From Lachnoclostridium sp. An138 (GTDB lineage: Bacteria; Bacillota; Clostridia; Lachnospirales; Lachnospiraceae), in assembly GCF_002160765.1 (NCBI RefSeq), contig NZ_NFLF01000002.1, forward strand, positions 186,001 to 250,000: 64,000 bases of DNA, read 5' to 3'. Below the pieces are notes generated by a model, which was given only the letters and a program-made list of their open reading frames with translations, was not told the DNA's origin and ran no database searches. The first letter of the stretch is position 1, and the number at the start of each line of letters is the position of its first letter. Of the stretch, positions 55,200-63,660 are shown in pieces. Position numbers and translations under genes: made by a program.

Positions 55200-56411
55200 T
55201 TAATATTCAGAACTGAGCAGGAAGTCTGCTATGTGCATGGTCTTGATTCCTTCGTAATTCCCCCCGGCAAATTCGTCGGTTGTGAGAACATATTTAGGAT
55301 AGTTGTCGTGTATTTCAAGCAGACGGTCATATTCACGCTTTTCTGTTTTCATAGACTTCAGCTCCTGCGTGACCTGGACATAGATTTTCTCGTTCTGCCT
55401 TACGGCAACAAAACCAATCTCACCATCACCAGCTTTCCCCACATAGACCGTGTATCCCCGTCGGCAAAGTTCCAGGTACACAATATTTTCAAGACTGGAA
55501 GCTACGCTGTCTGTGTTATAGCCGAGAACGCTGTATCGCAAAGCAACATCGGCAAGGTAAAATTTCTCCTGCGTTTTTAGAATTTCCTTTCCCTTCAGAT
55601 CATACCTTGAGCAGCGGTGAAGCAAATATGCTTTTTCCAGCTTTTCCAAATAGCTGTAAACCGTTTCATTATCGAGAGAGCGTCGTTCCGATTTCAGGTA
55701 ATCCGCAATCGACTTTGCCGAAAAGGTGTTTCCAACATTGTTGAAGGTATATTTTACAACGCGCTCTAACTGGTCGATTTTCCTGACCTGATTTCGCTTT
55801 ACAATATCCGAAAAAATCGTGGAATTGTATATATCCCGGACAATCGTATAAATTTCATCCTGAGAAAGCTCCTGCAAATGGGTCGCTGGAAATCCGCCCA
55901 GACGAACATAATTGACAAGCTCGGCCCTGGGCTCTTTGACGGAAGTGAACCTGCTCCTAAACATCAGATATTCATCAAAAGACAGCGTGAAAATGCGGAA
56001 CGAAATATATCTTCCGGTAAGATAGGTTGCTATTTCAGAAGACATCATTCTGGAGTTGGAACCTGTTACATATATGTCAACATCAAAATCCGATGCCAAT
56101 GAATTTACAACCTTTTCCCAGCCCTGGATTTCCTGAACCTCATCCAGAAATAAATAGGTTTTTCCTTTTGATGAGAGCTTTCCTTTTAATTGAGCGTACA
56201 TCTGCATTGCCGTCATATCTTCGTACTCCATAGAATCATACCGGCAGCTTACAATGCGCTCAGATGAGATGTTCCGCTCCGTTTCAAGCCGCTCTATTAT
56301 CATTTTCAGCATTGTGGATTTTCCGCAGCGGCGCACACCCGTGAGTATTTTTACAAAGGGGGTATCTACATAGGGCATGATTCTGTCTACATACAAAGGT
56401 CTGTAAATCAT
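55200..56411 (-). CDS. AAA_14/DUF4143 family ATPase
   Basis: About 403 residues. P-loop GVRRCGKST (about residues 27-35), Walker B YLFLDEVQEIQGW, sensor-like VTGSNSRMM, and the C-terminal DUF4143 nuclease-like domain (VKYTFNNVGNTFSAKSIADY onward to EYDRLLEIHDNYPKYVLTTD). Very widespread in anaerobes; a role in stress or conflict is suspected but not shown. GGAGGTGGTTACG precedes the ATG at 56411. Confidence 0.85.
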   Translation of the reverse strand: MIYRPLYVDRIMPYVDTPFVKILTGVRRCGKSTMLKMIIERLETERNISSERIVSCRYDSMEYEDMTAMQMYAQLKGKLSSKGKTYLFLDEVQEIQGWEKVVNSLASDFDVDIYVTGSNSRMMSSEIATYLTGRYISFRIFTLSFDEYLMFRSRFTSVKEPRAELVNYVRLGGFPATHLQELSQDEIYTIVRDIYNSTIFSDIVKRNQVRKIDQLERVVKYTFNNVGNTFSAKSIADYLKSERRSLDNETVYSYLEKLEKAYLLHRCSRYDLKGKEILKTQEKFYLADVALRYSVLGYNTDSVASSLENIVYLELCRRGYTVYVGKAGDGEIGFVAVRQNEKIYVQVTQELKSMKTEKREYDRLLEIHDNYPKYVLTTDEFAGGNYEGIKTMHIADFLLSSEY

Positions 56412-56707
56412 CGTAACCACCTCCATTTGCAAATAGTATATCGCAAAATCCTCAAATAATCAATTAATTTGCGGTTATAAACCGCAAAACTTTTCAATAT
56501 TTATTTTAAACTTTATTCAGATATTCTAAGACTCTGCTTCCTATCTTTGTAACACAGATACCATTCTTTTTGCGTTCTTAAAAAGATCGACCCGTGGCCT
56601 TCTGGCAACCGCCCCACTCCATGCCCATGTTGACAGTATCCTGTTCCTGCACTATCCTGTTAATCTCCACCAGTACTCAAAATAATGAATGTGAGATTAT
56701 ACAGACT

Positions 56708-57247
56708 CTATCGAGTTATGAAATTTTCCGCCTTTATCAGCCATTCCTTCTTTATTTCCCATAATACTGCCTGCGTGCTCACTGGCGCATCCTCTTCACC
56801 CTCAATTCGATAGGTAATATCAAATATCTTTTCCCAGCTTTTCAGTTTCTCCGTCTCAGAACAATTTTCTATTTTTCCATCTTTTGAAAATCTGAGCGGT
56901 ATATCGTTAAGGACAAAATGCCAATAATCAAAATCTGAAAGCAAAATATGTTTTTCCGGCACATCTATGGTAAGCAAAGTAATCGGTGTCCCTTTCTCCC
57001 CACAGCCTCTCCCATGCGTTCTCATATCGGGGCGTTTCCGTTTCCCTTCCCACTGATACCATGCCCATACCGGATATACAATACCTCTCGGCGGATCCCC
57101 TATCCTTTTTATCATTTGCTCTGCCATCCACCGATACGATTCCCTGAAATCATCAAGGCATGGCGAATGCTGCCCATCTGCCTGAAGAGTCCCTGTATCC
57201 ATCATTTTCTTATACGCGTCCCGATGCTGTATCGTCCATAAGAGCAT
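56708..57247 (-). CDS. DUF3841 family protein
   Basis: 179 residues. MLLWTIQHRDAYKKM...GTLQAD at the start and YPVWAWYQWEGKRKRPDM in the middle fit DUF3841, a family of unknown function. Mostly soluble, aromatic-rich. Start ATG at 57247 with weak ribosome site; no operon partner evident. Confidence 0.7.
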   Translation of the reverse strand: MLLWTIQHRDAYKKMMDTGTLQADGQHSPCLDDFRESYRWMAEQMIKRIGDPPRGIVYPVWAWYQWEGKRKRPDMRTHGRGCGEKGTPITLLTIDVPEKHILLSDFDYWHFVLNDIPLRFSKDGKIENCSETEKLKSWEKIFDITYRIEGEEDAPVSTQAVLWEIKKEWLIKAENFITR

Positions 57248-57363
57248 CTTGCTTCTCCATTATTAGGCTTCACGATTTCAACAAGTACAACCATAAGGCT
57301 ATTATATCTGGTCAGTCTCGTTTTCCGTGAATCGATTTTATACGCTGCCACCATGCCGCCTTT

Positions 57364-58869
57364 TTACTTCAAGACTATCCATGTTCCCTTTCGGTCAGAC
57401 CCACTACGCCGGATAAATCCTCTATCCTTTAATTTTTTTATTGTCCGACTAACAGTGGATTTAGAGACTTCCGCCAAACCAGCAATCTGATCTGCAGATA
57501 AACCCGGATTGCGCCAAATCACTTCAAAAACTGCCCTCTCATTCTTATTCAATGCCTTGGTTACACTGTCATTTTCAATGTCATTTACATTGTCATTTTG
57601 ACTATCATCCAACTCTTTCTTCACAAAATCCGGATGGAAGAAAAGAGTAGTCGCAAAATAGGTGCGCTCCTCATCCGTTTCAAATAACGGCTCCGGAGAA
57701 CCATTATTACGCAGAGCATTGCGAATCTTACGGAATCCGGTATTGCGTCCTTCTGTCAAGTGCATTTCCTTCAAAAATTCACCAATCCGGCGGTTACGGT
57801 ACCGGCGGCTGAACACGCGGTACTCACGCAGTCCTTCCTGACTAATAGACCGGTCCGCACCAGGATGGCTAACAATAATCATTCGATCCGGCTCTACACG
57901 TACCTCAATCGGTTCCCGTACATCATATCCCTTATGATAGACGGCGTTCGAGAGAGCTTCCTCCACAGCCGCAAACGGAATATTGAAAAATCTCCTGGCT
58001 TCTGCTATGCCGTCTACTTTGATGACCTGCTCCTGTATGATACTGTTCCTGATATATAACAATGCCTCCCGAAGCTGCTGATGAAGCGGTCCTTTGAATG
58101 TCTTTTCCCGAATCCGATCTCCAGTATCATCTGGAAACTCTACCACATCAATCTGAGCATAGGGGAAGAAGCGTTCCGGTTCCAGACTGAAGAACATTAA
58201 ACCTACGTTTTTGGGTTTTGTATATTCCGGCAGAGTACTGATGATATTCATGCTTTTGCACAGATCCACAAAATCCATACTCTCCGACTCCTGATATAAA
58301 GAGCTTCCTATTTCCTTCAGATAACTTTGAATCAGTGTGATATTCAGATCCGCCAGCTCTGCCTCGTGGTTGACACGATCATCAAAGGGAATGTTGTTAG
58401 CCAAATTATACAAATCCCTCTTTTCTGCTTCAGACGGAACGATAGTGCTGGCCATTTTGCGAATATAATAAATTCTTTCTCTATTATCTTTACTCATATT
58501 TTTTGGCGCGGAATACGGCCTGGAATTTCCGCCCGGCGCCCAGACCACAATAAACTTTTTTCCCTCATAATCTGCCACTTCCACAATAGGAAGATACTCC
58601 GGCTGGATCAGTTTACATTTATTGAGCATGTCCTTAAGATAACCATCTATTTTCTCTGCCGGCACACCCTGCAGCGGATACTCAGGCCGTCCGTTCTTCT
58701 CCCGGACACCGATTACAAGATAACCGCCGCCCCAGTTATCTATATCATTTGCAAAGGCGCAGATGGTTTTCAACGAAGCCTCTGCATCCCATGTTTCTTT
58801 AAATTCTATTCTCGCCCACTCTACTACATTTCCGGAAAGCAGGGTCTTTATATTGGTTGGCACCGCCAT
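57364..58869 (-). CDS. AlbA_2 (Schlafen-type), HATPase_c_4 and winged-helix protein
   Basis: 501 residues. N-terminal AlbA_2 domain (ARIEFKETWDAEASLKTICA, GGGYLVIGV), HATPase region (AVEEALSNAVYHKGYDV, and an EGRNTGFRKIRNAL segment), and a C-terminal winged helix (LSADQIAGLAEVSKSTVSRT). Probably a DNA-binding regulator. Related in build to the protein at 40340-41800 but not a close copy. GGAGGTAATGG precedes the ATG. Confidence 0.8.
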   Translation of the reverse strand: MAVPTNIKTLLSGNVVEWARIEFKETWDAEASLKTICAFANDIDNWGGGYLVIGVREKNGRPEYPLQGVPAEKIDGYLKDMLNKCKLIQPEYLPIVEVADYEGKKFIVVWAPGGNSRPYSAPKNMSKDNRERIYYIRKMASTIVPSEAEKRDLYNLANNIPFDDRVNHEAELADLNITLIQSYLKEIGSSLYQESESMDFVDLCKSMNIISTLPEYTKPKNVGLMFFSLEPERFFPYAQIDVVEFPDDTGDRIREKTFKGPLHQQLREALLYIRNSIIQEQVIKVDGIAEARRFFNIPFAAVEEALSNAVYHKGYDVREPIEVRVEPDRMIIVSHPGADRSISQEGLREYRVFSRRYRNRRIGEFLKEMHLTEGRNTGFRKIRNALRNNGSPEPLFETDEERTYFATTLFFHPDFVKKELDDSQNDNVNDIENDSVTKALNKNERAVFEVIWRNPGLSADQIAGLAEVSKSTVSRTIKKLKDRGFIRRSGSDRKGTWIVLK

Positions 58870-59207
58870 TCCATTACCTCCTCATTATTCGGCATTGCCT
58901 TTATGTTAAGCTTCAGTATATTTGTTCTCTTTCATATCTGTAGCATCTTTCTCTTTCTGCTCATATTATATTCAGAATTCGAAACATCAGCAAGAAGATC
59001 TTGCTTTTCGCATCCTCTCCTTTAATACTTCTGCACAGAAATGTCTGCAAAGATATATATACGCGGCATTAACATACCACAGCATTTCTTGATATTTTTA
59101 AACAAGGTAAATCCCGTGTTCAGGACTTCCTTTCTCTATCATGTAAAACAGTAATAGCATTCAAAATTTTTTTGAGGGGATACGCATCGAATAATTTTCA
59201 ATATAAA

Positions 59208-59262
59208 TGCTGGCAGCAAGGCACGAACCCGTGGCATTCACGGCGGCACCCTTCTGCCAGCA
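59208..59262. other. Nested hairpin element
   Basis: TGCTGGCAG (59208-59216) pairs with CTGCCAGCA (59254-59262), and inside is CCGTG-GCATT-CACGG. A compact 55-base structure in a gene-free region; could be a structured RNA or a remnant of a mobile element. Confidence 0.5.
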
Positions 59263-59387
59263 TACCATATGTTCAGGATTTCCTCCTATAATTTTTAATT
59301 TTGATTCCTTTTTTAACGAAGGGAATCAAAGGGAATCAAATAGAAATCGCCAAAACCCTTGATTTTACTGGCTTTTTACCGTTTCAG

Positions 59388-59414
59388 AGGCGGGTTCGAT
59401 TCCCGTTATCTGCT
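59388..59414 (+). other. tRNA 3'-end-like fragment, possible attachment site
   Basis: GAGGCGGGTTCGATTCCCGT contains a T-arm with the GGTTCGATTCC loop; acceptor-like bases TTATCTGC follow. No matching 5' tRNA half is seen, so it is a remnant, as left by integration into a tRNA gene. A TTTGATTCC.../...GGAATCAAA repeat pair lies just before it (59297-59340). Confidence 0.5.
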
Positions 59415-59427
59415 TTGAACTACTTTT

Positions 59428-59455
59428 AAAGAATCCCGTATTTACGGGGTTCTTT
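59428..59455 (+). terminator. Rho-independent-type terminator hairpin
   Basis: AAAGAATCCCGTA pairs with TACGGGGTTCTTT (one mismatch/wobble) and is followed by CTTATTTTTA. Confidence 0.6.
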
Positions 59456-59640
59456 CTTATTTTTACCCTTAATTGGCAAGGGCATATTCGGTCAGAACAA
59501 GGCTGAATTTTTTCATGCTGATCCCCACTTTATCCCAGGAAAGCTTCAAATGTATTAAGACACTGTTGTTCCAACAAAGACGCCGGACAATTTTAGCTAC
59601 ACAGATGCAGCAGAAAGGAACCAACTATGAATAAAATACC

Positions 59641-59823
59641 ATGAAGAAACTAATCACTGAAGAATTCCAGAAAAGAATCTGCAATTATGCACCTGCGGAC
59701 AGCATCAGGAGCATTAACCGCCAGATAGCAAGTCTCCAGCGGCAGATAAAAATCAGCCAGAACAAAGACCTGACCGCCTCTGTTCCGGCTTTAAAAGAGA
59801 AGAACTATCTTTATAACAGATAA
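59641..59823 (+). CDS. Small coiled-coil protein, paralogue 2
   Basis: 60 residues, MKKLITEEFQKRICNYAPAD then a short coiled coil (INRQIASLQRQIKI). Clear paralogue of the gene at 38211-38405, with related leader sequence (CCACTTTATCC; GCAGCAGAAAGGA). The ATG at 59641 is used; AGAAAGGA stands about 30 bases upstream, so a start at 59626 (ATGAATAAAATACCATG region) out of frame must be excluded. Confidence 0.5.
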   Translation: MKKLITEEFQKRICNYAPADSIRSINRQIASLQRQIKISQNKDLTASVPALKEKNYLYNR

Positions 59824-59852
59824 TAAAATGAATGCTTTTGTCTATATCAAAT

Positions 59853-60608
59853 CTATGCCTGCATCCCGCAGATTTTCTCTGCCGCCCGGTCCATCACACT
59901 GCTCTCCCAAACCAGCTTCCGGCCAAGCAGCGCTGCCGCCGTAAGTTCCGGCTCTGCAGGCAGAACCGCAAGAATCCTTTGAGAATTCTGGATTGCCTGC
60001 GTCAGCACCTCCCTGCTTGTTTCATCAGTCTTGTTCAGCACATAATATACCGGCTTCTGAAGCTTCTCCCCCAGCTCCCGGATCTTTGCCGCAAGCTGGA
60101 CTGATTCATAGGAAGGATCGCAGACCATCAGAATCAAATCCACCTCATCGTCCAGACCGCGCCCGAAATGTTCAATTCCGGCCTCCATGTCCAGAATGGC
60201 GATCTGGTTTTCCTCAAGCCGCAGATTACTGACAAACTGCTTCATCACCGTCCCCATGGCACAGGCGCAGCCTTCGTTCGCCTGATGAATCTTCCCGCTT
60301 ACCATCAGCTTTATCCCATGCTTCTCCGTGTAATAATCCTCCGGAATATCACCGATCCTCCACTGCCCCTCAAAAAACTGATGTGTAAAATTAGAAATCA
60401 TCATATTATTCAGGACTTCCTCTTTTCCTCCAAAAAACCCGGTAAATTCCTCCGGATTTTCCATGCCAAGATGACGGTGCAGCCCGTAATTGGATTCATC
60501 AGAATCGATGATCAGAACCTCTTTTCCGGCCGCTGCAAGCCTTTCCGCCAGCAGCGCTACAATAGTGCTCTTCCCGCTTCCGCCTTTTCCACAAACAGAT
60601 ATTTTCAC
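59853..60608 (-). CDS. CooC-like MinD-type ATPase
   Basis: 251 residues. Deviant Walker A GKGGSGKST (residues 7-15), a DSDESN segment, CxC motif (EGCACAMG, about residue 113) and AILDMEAGIEHFGRGLDDEV. Family members load nickel into carbon monoxide dehydrogenase or help related metalloenzymes. The start overlaps the stop of the zinc-ribbon gene by four bases. Last gene of the cluster. Confidence 0.8.
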   Translation of the reverse strand: MKISVCGKGGSGKSTIVALLAERLAAAGKEVLIIDSDESNYGLHRHLGMENPEEFTGFFGGKEEVLNNMMISNFTHQFFEGQWRIGDIPEDYYTEKHGIKLMVSGKIHQANEGCACAMGTVMKQFVSNLRLEENQIAILDMEAGIEHFGRGLDDEVDLILMVCDPSYESVQLAAKIRELGEKLQKPVYYVLNKTDETSREVLTQAIQNSQRILAVLPAEPELTAAALLGRKLVWESSVMDRAAEKICGMQA

Positions 60609-60805
60609 TTTGACACCTCCTCAAGATACAGGGACAGATGTACATCGCCCGGAATCACACAGCCGCACTGCTCACAGACGCTGTCTCCCACAGTCAGTCC
60701 GTCCCTCTCAAATACTTCTATCACGCCCCCGCACTTTGGGCAGTCAATCTCTTCAATCGTCGTCATGCCGCGCGCTTCCTGGCATCCGGATAAAATATCA
60801 CTCAT
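60605..60805 (-). CDS. Small zinc-ribbon protein
   Basis: 66 residues with two Cys pairs (CPKCGG, about residue 22; CEQCGC, about residue 44), typical of a zinc ribbon. It lies between the DUF3786 and CooC genes and overlaps both by a few bases, so it probably acts with them in metalloenzyme assembly. ATG at 60805. Confidence 0.65.
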   Translation of the reverse strand: MSDILSGCQEARGMTTIEEIDCPKCGGVIEVFERDGLTVGDSVCEQCGCVIPGDVHLSLYLEEVSK

Positions 60806-61319
60806 TTTTGCACCTGCTTTCCAACCTTTTTCATATAATCCATTACAATGTCTCCCACATAAGCCACATCCTCTGCGGAAAATGCCGCAGGGAAATTATC
60901 CGAAAAGAGAATCTGGGCGGAAGGCGGGTCCCGAAGCTTCTCGCCAGCCGGGAAATACATCTGCCCTGAAACTGACGGTAATATACCTCGCCCCAGGGGA
61001 GGTCATGGTAGGAAATCAGCTTCCCGGAACTCATCACCGCGTTCCCGTCCAGAAGATACCGGAGCAGCAGAATCTGAGCGTCTATGTTTTTCTCCAGCAT
61101 ATAGATGCCGTTTCCCTGCTCCTGGTGGCTGATTTGAAATCCCGGATGTGTCACCTGATAGAGCACTCCCATAAACCGAATCAGGAATGCCTGCTCCTTC
61201 TCATGAAAGGTAAGACCGGAGCTTTCGCTTATTACCTTGGGAGAGGTTTCCTGATACCGCTTCAGGTAATGACGGTATGGCTGCTGTGTCAGGTTATCCT
61301 TCGCATATTCCAGTTTCAT
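60802..61319 (-). pseudogene. DUF3786 protein with a single-base frameshift
   Basis: The first frame (from ATG at 61319, after GGTGG) covers residues 1 to about 118 (VYYRQFQGR). The next frame continues MYFPAGEKLRDPPSAQILFSDN to VGKQVQK and stops at 60802, overlapping the next start as ATGA. A deleted A near 60958-60962 accounts for this. The typical DUF3786 features (FPAGEK, SDNFPA) lie in the second frame. Sequencing error is possible. Confidence 0.7.
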
Positions 61320-61378
61320 GTTTGATACCACCTTTCCTTTTTTCTTTCCAGTTTAGTTCTTTTGGCTGTCCCTCCAAA

Positions 61379-62149
61379 TTACAGCCCCAGCTTTTCCACA
61401 ATCTCCTGAAGGGCTTTCCGCACCGGAGAATCTGCAGGAAGCTGTACAATGGGCTTTCCATCGCAGTCAAATCGGTAAATCATATCGTCGTGGGGAACTA
61501 CTCCAAGAAGCTCCAGGTTCTGATTTTGTATCTCTTCCAGCGTTCCGGCGTCTAGCTTTCCATCCGGAGCCCGGTTGATGATCAGTCCCACCTTCTTCGG
61601 CTTAAAATTCAGTTCCTTCATCAGAGCGGCGATCCGGCCGGCCGCCTGCACGCCCCTCCGGGAACAGTCGCTGACCAGAATCGCGATCTCCATCATCGGC
61701 AAAATCCCGCGGCTCACATGCTCCATTCCAGCCTCATTGTCTACGACCACATAGGGATAATGGCTCTGCAGCTTCTGAATCTGCGTCTGAACCAGGCCGT
61801 TTACGAAGCAGTAGCAGCCCTGCCCCTGGCTGCGCCCCATAGCCATCAAATCAAAGTCATCCTCTTCTGTAAGAGCGTCCGTCAGGCGCGCTTCCAGATA
61901 ATCCTTTTTCGTCACGCCGGCGGGAATCTTGTAGCGACTGTCAGCCCCTGCGCGCTCGATCTCCTCCCGGAGCTCCCCCAGGGTGATGCCCGCTTCCACG
62001 CCAAGAACCTCATTGAGATTTGAGTTGGCGTCCGCGTCCACGGCCAGAACCGGCTTCTTCCCGCTCTGACAGAGATACTGAATCAAAAGGCCTGTCAGTG
62101 TAGTCTTTCCCACACCGCCCTTTCCGGCTACCGCAATCACATGTCCCAT
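61379..62149 (-). CDS. CooC-like nickel-insertion type ATPase
   Basis: About 256 residues. GKGGVGKTT P-loop, ADANSNLNEVLGVE, a GQGCYC motif matching the metal-binding CxC of CooC, VVDNEAGMEHVSRGI, and LIINRAPDGKL. CooC uses ATP to drive nickel insertion into CO dehydrogenase. First gene of the cluster. ATG at 62149 is preferred over an upstream one at 62200 as the conserved domain begins there. Confidence 0.85.
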   Translation of the reverse strand: MGHVIAVAGKGGVGKTTLTGLLIQYLCQSGKKPVLAVDADANSNLNEVLGVEAGITLGELREEIERAGADSRYKIPAGVTKKDYLEARLTDALTEEDDFDLMAMGRSQGQGCYCFVNGLVQTQIQKLQSHYPYVVVDNEAGMEHVSRGILPMMEIAILVSDCSRRGVQAAGRIAALMKELNFKPKKVGLIINRAPDGKLDAGTLEEIQNQNLELLGVVPHDDMIYRFDCDGKPIVQLPADSPVRKALQEIVEKLGL

Positions 62150-62444
62150 ACATCCTTCATCCTTTCCTGTGCCAAATCTGCATTTCCGTGCTTCCGGCAA
62201 TAATCAGGCCGCCGTCCGTACCGGCTTCCAAGACTCCACAGCGTCATAGCTCCACAGCCGCAGTGCAGACAGCCATCCTTATACACGGTGTTCTTTTTAT
62301 GAACAATATGTTGATTTTCTTTTCAAATTGATTATAATAAAAGTATCAGAAAATACAATCATCAATCCAAAGCTGTCTGTATGTTTCTGAACAGTTTTTC
62401 GTGTTCTGTTCAGAAAATCCAATAGAAAGATGAGGAAAATTCAT

Positions 62445-63038
62445 ATGTCAGAAAAGACGCAAAAGGAAGACCGGAGGACGCGTTACACCCGCCAGGTCAT
62501 AAAAGAAGCATTTTTAAAGCTCCTGGAAGAAAAGGAATATCCCAAAATTACGGTCACAGAGATCTGCAGGCTTGCGGAAATCAACCGGGGAACCTTTTAT
62601 CTGCACTATTACGATACTGCTGATGTGCTGGACGATATCCTGAATGAGATTCTGAAAGAAACCACCAGCGTCATCGATCACGTATTCTGCCCTGCAAGAA
62701 CCTCCGGGAGCTGCTCCTATCCCTTCTGCGATCACCTGCACAGCAGCGACCGCTATCAGGCGCTCTTTCTCGACGACACAATATCCGCGCAGGTCATAGA
62801 AAAAATGGCGGAGACGACGAAAGAAGACTACGTGACCTGGCTGATGTCACACAGTCTCCTTACCTTTGAAGAGGCCGAAGCCATCTTTTATTTTCAGATG
62901 AACGGCTGCCTGGCCATCAATAAAGTCATGCTGCGCAATCACTGCTCCGATTGGGAAAAGATACAGCGGGCCATCGATCAGTTTATCCGCGCGGGGCTGG
63001 AATCCTTCCTCATTCGGGATCAGAGAGATGAGCTGTAG
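62445..63038 (+). CDS. TetR-family regulator of the CooC/DUF3786 cluster
   Basis: About 197 residues. HTH: RYTRQVIKEAFLKLLEEKEY then LAEINRGTFYLHYYDTADVL. The C-terminal domain contains several Cys (CPARTSGSCSYPFCDHL), unusual for TetR and possibly metal- or redox-related. GAGG precedes the ATG at 62445. Divergent from the CooC operon, so it likely controls it. Overlaps the 3' end of the convergent DUF3786 gene by about 29 bases. Confidence 0.8.
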   Translation: MSEKTQKEDRRTRYTRQVIKEAFLKLLEEKEYPKITVTEICRLAEINRGTFYLHYYDTADVLDDILNEILKETTSVIDHVFCPARTSGSCSYPFCDHLHSSDRYQALFLDDTISAQVIEKMAETTKEDYVTWLMSHSLLTFEEAEAIFYFQMNGCLAINKVMLRNHCSDWEKIQRAIDQFIRAGLESFLIRDQRDEL

Positions 63039-63660
63039 CATAAAGTCCTCTCCATGTCTCCTCCAGCCTCCCAAGCATCACCTCTCCCACAGTCACTGCG
63101 TCTTCTATCGTCAGATAATGATCCGCGCTGCCTGATACGAGCATCTTTCCAGAGGCTGGAAATTCCTCGTCCGCAAACCACATCTTCACTATGACTGGAT
63201 AACGCGGTAAAAAGGGAAATACTGCACACAGATCTGCATTACTGTCTCGAAACACGGCGCCAAGGGATCTGCAGACTTCTTTCAGTTGTTCCGGCTCTCT
63301 GCCCTTCAGAAATCCAGCAAGAGCCGTGTCTGCCGTGCGGTCGAACTTTGTCCCCCGGATGAGGCCATCCTTCAGATTTCCGAATGTTGTCATTTCATCA
63401 GACAGCGGCGTTCCATCAGCGATAGAAAGATAATGCAGCAGGATCAGATAATGCCAGTTCTCCAGCTGCGGACTCACAGACCAGTCCCCTGCGTTCAGCT
63501 CCAGCCGCTGATTCAGGCTTTGCAGGCTCAAATGCTTTGTTTCCGGCTCCCACTCCGCTCCGGCCAGTTCCGCAAGTTCTTCCGAGCTGCGCCCTGCAAG
63601 CCAGCCCTTCGCTACCGCCAGCATTTCCTGAAAGGCGTCGCTTTTTCTTTCCTTTTGCAT
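63010..63660 (-). CDS. DUF3786 domain protein
   Basis: 216 residues. The C-terminal half has the pattern FPFLPRYPVIVKMWFADEEF PASGKML, written in two parts (FPFLPRYPVIVKMWF and DEEFPASG), and HYLTIEDAVTVGEVMLG. The family occurs near corrinoid and CO dehydrogenase genes in anaerobes; exact role unknown. Convergent and slightly overlapping with the TetR gene. AAAAGGAAAG ribosome site upstream. Confidence 0.75.
   Translation of the reverse strand: MQKERKSDAFQEMLAVAKGWLAGRSSEELAELAGAEWEPETKHLSLQSLNQRLELNAGDWSVSPQLENWHYLILLHYLSIADGTPLSDEMTTFGNLKDGLIRGTKFDRTADTALAGFLKGREPEQLKEVCRSLGAVFRDSNADLCAVFPFLPRYPVIVKMWFADEEFPASGKMLVSGSADHYLTIEDAVTVGEVMLGRLEETWRGLYATAHLSDPE

Noticed and set aside
40340-58869. 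The two AlbA_2 proteins considered as recent duplicates
   Set aside because: They share domain order only; sequence and composition differ too much for a recent copy.
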